A stretch of 64,000 bases of DNA from Cynocephalus volans. Lineage: Eukaryota > Chordata > Mammalia > Dermoptera > Cynocephalidae. Position 1 is the first letter of the stretch. Every line of letters starts with the position of its first letter. The notes beneath the pieces are model-generated. The model made no database searches. It saw only the letters and a list, made by a program, of their open reading frames with translations, and was not told the DNA's origin. Positions 59,885 through 64,000 of the stretch are shown in pieces. The stretch covers positions 27,751,577 through 27,815,576 of the forward strand of contig NC_084462.1 in the NCBI RefSeq assembly GCF_027409185.1, given 5' to 3'. A program made the position numbers and the translations under genes.

Positions 59885-60835
59885 ATTTTGCTCAATATCT
59901 ACCAATATCTATCTTACAACTCAACCATAAAATGACAAATAACCCAATTAAGAAATGGCAAAGGATCTGAATGGACATTCAGAACAGAAAAAGAAGATGG
60001 CCAACAAAAATGTCCTCCACGCACATGAAGAGATGCTGAGTGTCATTAGGCATTAGGGAAATACAAATTGAAACCACAAAGAGACACACCTGTTCTCACC
60101 CAGTGGGATGGCTGTCATAAAAAACACAGTAACAAGTGCTGGTGAGGATGTGGAGAAAATGGAACCCTCTGCACTGCTGGTGGGAATGTGAAATGGTGCA
60201 GCTGCTTTTGAAAACAGTCTGGGCCGTTCCTCAGAAGGTGAAACATAGAGTTACCATAGGACTCAGCAATGCCATTCTAGGTATTTAACCAAGAGAAATG
60301 AAAATGTATGTGCACACAAAGAACTTGCACACAAATGTTTATAACAGCGTTATGCATAATAGCTCAAAAGTGGACACATCCTAAATATCCATCAACTGAC
60401 GAATGGATAAACAAAATGTGGTCTACCCATACAACAGGATATCATTTAGCCATAAAAAGGAATAAAGTACTGACGCTTATTGTAATATGGATGAAACTTG
60501 AAATATTATGGTAAGTGAAAGAAGCCAGTCACAAAAGACCTATTGTATGATTGTATTGGTAATTGTATGATTCCATGTATGAAAAATATCCAGAATAGGA
60601 AGATCTATAGAGACAAAAAGTGGATTGGTGGTTGCCAGGAGCTGGGGGGAGGGTGTTGGGAGGAAATGGGGAATGACTGCTAATGGGTACAGGGTTTCTT
60701 TTGGGAGTGATGAAAATGTTCTACAACCAATTATGCTGATGGTTCCGTAACTCTGTGAATATACTAAAAATCATTGAATTGTACAATTTGCATTGGTGAG
60801 TTGTATGTACATTAAAGCTGTTGAAAACCACTGTG
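59885..60835 (+). repeat. L1 LINE 3' end (forward)
   Basis: A forward L1 ORF2 end and 3' UTR shows 'tggcaaaggatctgaatgga', 'gctggtgaggatgtggagaa', 'aatggataaacaaaatgtgg', 'gtggttgccaggagctgggg' and 'attgtacaatttgcattggt'. It has multiple stops and no coding capacity, and no A-tail remains at its end. Confidence 0.85.
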
Positions 60836-61257
60836 GTGCTTGGGACCTGCAATGTGTCTGTGTGAGTGTGTTGCTTGAGTGTGTGTGTGTGCCCCAGAAG
60901 GTTCGATGAAGGTGTCTTTAAATGGAAAGTATGTGAGGGTGTGGAGGGGGGATTAGGTCTCCAGGCATAATGGACACCCCACCTCCACTCCTGAACCTCC
61001 TGTCCAAAAGCAGCAGCACATGATTTCACTTCAACTCAGTTATTTTATTATCCTTAGGTCTGCTAACTAATACATTAACGAAATATCAAGGTGAGACAGC
61101 TGTTCCAGGAATGAACCCTGGTAGAAAGTGCTGAGTAGCCACAGGGAAGGCAGTTCTGCGGTTGGGTTGGTTCAGGAGAGTTTCCTGTAGGAGGCTGGGC
61201 AGGAGATGGTGGAGAACGATTTGGCTGGTGGAGGTGACTAGGAGTGTTTGGACAGAA

Positions 61258-61300
61258 TGATGTGTGTGTGTGCGTGTGAGTGTGTGTGTGTGCAGCACGT
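61258..61300. repeat. (TG)n-rich microsatellite
   Basis: Imperfect TG/CG dinucleotide repeats, with a similar tract around 60855-60890. Confidence 0.8.
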
Positions 61301-61489
61301 GACTGAATTGGGGTAACTGAGTGTGTCTTTTGGGGTGAACTGTATGCACGTGCACCTGTGTGTGTGAGTGCTCGATATTTGCATGTGGTGTGTCTGGCTG
61401 TGTGAGGATGAGAAATAAACAGTAAAGATAACACAGATCATTAAATGGATGTTTTAAACTTCCTTGTCAATTTCATTTGCTCAAAGTGC

Positions 61490-61600
61490 TAAGCCAGGGG
61501 TTGCAAACTGCAGTCCAGGGGCAGAATTCAGTCTGCAAAGAGTTTTGTTTGACCAGCATAAAGTTCTTCTAAAAACTGAGTTAGAATGTTTCTAAGGCAC
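61490..61600 (+). repeat. hAT-Charlie-like remnant
   Basis: 'ccaggggttgcaaactgcag' and 'gcaaagagttttgtttgacc' resemble the start of non-autonomous hAT elements of the MER type. Short and diverged. Confidence 0.45.
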
Positions 61601-61639
61601 TTATGTATGTATACTCCAGTTGATACTGGTATTCCATAC

Positions 61640-63735
61640 CTATTATCTTTTTTTGTTTTAATTGAAATTTTAATTTTGAGATCATTGTAGATTCACATCC
61701 AATTGTACAAAATGATCCAGAGAGAGATCCTGTCCCCTTTACTCAGTTTTCGCCAATGGTAACATCTTGTGAAAGTATAGCACAGTATCACAGCAGGATA
61801 TTGACGGTCATAGGATGCAGAACTTTTCCATCATGGTGGGGATCCCTCACGTTGCACTTTCATAGCCACTCCCACTTCCCTCCTAACCTCATCCCCACCC
61901 TGCGCCTGCAGCCAGGAATCTGTTCTCCATTTCTACACTTTTGCCATTTGAAGAATGTTACATAAATGGAATCATACAGTATATAACCTTTTGGGACTGG
62001 CTTTGTTCACTCAGCATGATTCTCTGGCGATTCATCCAGGTTGTCTCGTGTATCAATACTTTGTTCCCTTTTTATGGCTGAGTAGTGTTCCACCATGTGG
62101 ATTTCCACATGTCACCTGGGTTGTCTCCAGTTTGGGGCTAGTACAGATAAGGCTGCTAGAAACATTCATGTACAGGTTTTTGTGTGAATGTGTCTTCATT
62201 TCTACGTGATAAATGCTCAGGGGTGCCACTTCTGGGCTATATGGCAGTTGCATGTTTAGCTTTTTAATAAGCGGCCAACCTGTTTTCCAGAGTGGCTGGA
62301 CCATTTTACATTCCTACTGGCACTGTATGAGGGACTCGGTTTCTCCAAATTCTCACCAGCATTTGATGTTGTCACTATTTTTTACTTCAGTCATTCTGAT
62401 AGGTGTGTAGTGTTATCTCATTGTGGATTTAATTTGCATTTCCTTAAGGGCAATGATGTTAAGCATCTTTGTATGTGCTTGTTTGGAATCTGTATACTTT
62501 CTTCACTGAGATGTCTCTTCATGTCTTTTGTCTACGTTCTAATTGGATTGCTTTTTTTAAAAAATATTATGTTGAGGGTTCTTTATATATTCTAGATATT
62601 TCTCCCACTCTATAGCTTGTCTTTTTGTCCTCTTGACAATTCCTTTCACAGAGCAAAGCTTTAAGATTTCATAGTCTAATTTGTTAATCTTTTAATGAAT
62701 TGTGCTTTTGGTGTCAGGTCTGAGAACTCTGCCTACGCCTAGATCCTAAAGCTTTTCTCTTATTTTTTTCCCCTAAAAGTTTTACTTTTTATATGTCCAT
62801 GATCCATTTTAAGTTAATATTTGTATCAGGTCAAAGGTTTTTGTTTTTTGTTTGTGGATGTCCAATTGCTCCAGCACCATTTGTAGGAAATGCTCTTTCT
62901 CTGTTGAATTGCTTTTGCGTCTTTGTTAAACATCAGTTGTGTGTGTCTATTTCTGAGTTCTCTGTTTTATTCCATTAATCTATGTGTCTGTCCCTCCACC
63001 AATAACACATTCATGATTACCATAGTTCTACAGTAAGTCTTAAAGTCAGGTAGACTGGCTTTTTTTTCTTTTCTTAAAAATTGATTCATTTTTTCTTTTT
63101 AAAAATTGTTTTAGCTATTCTAAAGTAGCTATTCTTTGGCTTTCTATATAATTTTACAGTACTCTTGTCTATATCTATAAAAAAATCTTGTGGGATTTTG
63201 ATAGGAATTGCATTATATCTATATATCCATTTGGGGAGAATTGACATCTCTGCTATGTTGAGTCTTCCAAGCTGTAAATACAGTATGGTTCTGCATTTAG
63301 CTAGATTTTCTCTGATTTCTTTCTCAAACATGGATGTACAAATATCTGTTTGACACCCTGCTTTCATTCTTTTGGGTATATATACAGAAGCGGAATTGCA
63401 GAATTGTATGATAATTCTATTTTCGATGTTTCGAGGAAACACCATACTGTTTTCCACAGCAAATGTACCATTCTACATTCCCATCAACAATGCACAAAGT
63501 TCCAATTTCTCCACATCCTTGCCAACACTTTTTATTATTATTATTTTTCTTTAAAAGTAGTAGCTATCCTAATGGGTGTGAAGTGGTATCTCATTGTGGT
63601 TTTGATTTACATTTCTCTAATGATTAGTGACATTGAGCATCTTTTCATGTGTTTATTGGCCATTTGTATTTCTTCTTCAGAAAAATGTCTATTCAAGTTG
63701 TCTGCCCATTTTTTGAATTGAGTTTTTTGTTTTTC
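61640..63735 (-). repeat. Reverse L1 fragments, at least two copies
   Basis: One reverse L1 runs from 3' UTR ('cattgtagattcacatccaa') through ORF2 ('tggctgagtagtgttccacc') to near 63060. A second begins near 63090 and repeats equivalent ORF2 blocks ('ccatactgttttccacagca', 'cattgagcatcttttcatgt'). No intact frame. Confidence 0.8.
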
Positions 63736-64000
63736 AGTTCTCTAAACAGAAGGGAAATGATAAAAGAAGGAAATTTAAAACATTGGAAAAGAAAAAAAAC
63801 ATGGTTAAAAGTATGGGTTATACGTGAACAGACAAAATAATCTTAAAAAAAACAAAGTTGGAGGACTCATACTTCCTGATTTCGAAACTTACTACAAAGC
63901 TAAAGTAATCAAAACAGGAGATCTCTATGTGTTCTGGATTTTGATCCCTTATGAGATATATAATTGGCAAACATTTTCTCTCATTTTGTAAGTTGCCTTT
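63736..64000. repeat. L1 mosaic in opposite orientations at window edge
   Basis: 63855-63920 is forward L1 ORF2 (frame reading VGGLILPDFETYYKAKVI). From about 63925 'tctctatgtgttctggattt' and 'gcaaacattttctctcattt' are reverse L1. The structure continues past the window. Confidence 0.75.

Noticed and set aside
63165-63720. Open frames with hydrophobic peptides at the right end
   Set aside because: They fall within reverse-oriented L1 sequence and are translations of non-coding or antisense L1 strands.

Overview
The window is mammalian nuclear DNA from the Williams-Beuren (human 7q11.23) syntenic block. Exons rebuilt from splice sites and reading phase give, in order, BUD23 (+, 5' end outside the window), STX1A (-), a short BICD-like coiled-coil tail of three exons (+), ABHD11 (-) and CLDN3 (-). 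For the four named genes this is the order and orientation I know from human. Every rebuilt coding sequence closes in frame: BUD23 253 codons to the stop (residues 30-281), STX1A 288 aa, ABHD11 307 aa and CLDN3 222 aa.

The organism is probably a colugo (Dermoptera; Galeopterus or Cynocephalus). No Alu, B1/B2, horse ERE, carnivore or bat VES element was recognised. The dominant SINE is instead a tRNA-Ile-like monomer or head-to-tail dimer that matches my knowledge of the dermopteran CYN-SINE family. The taxon call is an inference from repeat content.

Layout: 1-10.2 kb holds BUD23 exons 3-12 with SINE- and L2-rich introns. 10.2-10.9 kb is the short gap between the convergent BUD23 and STX1A 3' ends. 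10.85-27.4 kb is STX1A, with ten coding exons, a 7.6-kb SINE-poor intron 1 and a TATA-less GC-box promoter. 27.6-36.2 kb is intergenic, with old L2, MIR and L1 pieces and an AT-rich stretch. 36.5-37.2 kb is the coiled-coil tail, whose 3' end overlaps that of ABHD11. 37.2-39.7 kb is ABHD11 with a CpG-island promoter. 39.7-56.2 kb is repeat-dominated. 56.2-57.7 kb is the single-coding-exon CLDN3 in a CpG island. 57.7-64 kb is L2, MIR and a mosaic of L1 fragments in both orientations.

The genes do not form a pathway. BUD23 methylates 18S rRNA, STX1A is the presynaptic Q-SNARE, ABHD11 is a mitochondrial hydrolase and CLDN3 is a tight-junction protein. They are linked by conserved synteny. No new enzymatic, defence or mobile system was found. 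The most notable items are a truncated-right-monomer SINE type with a perfect 17-bp target duplication, an intact but orphaned coiled-coil 3' gene end, and a few lineage substitutions at conserved sites in STX1A, CLDN3 and BUD23.
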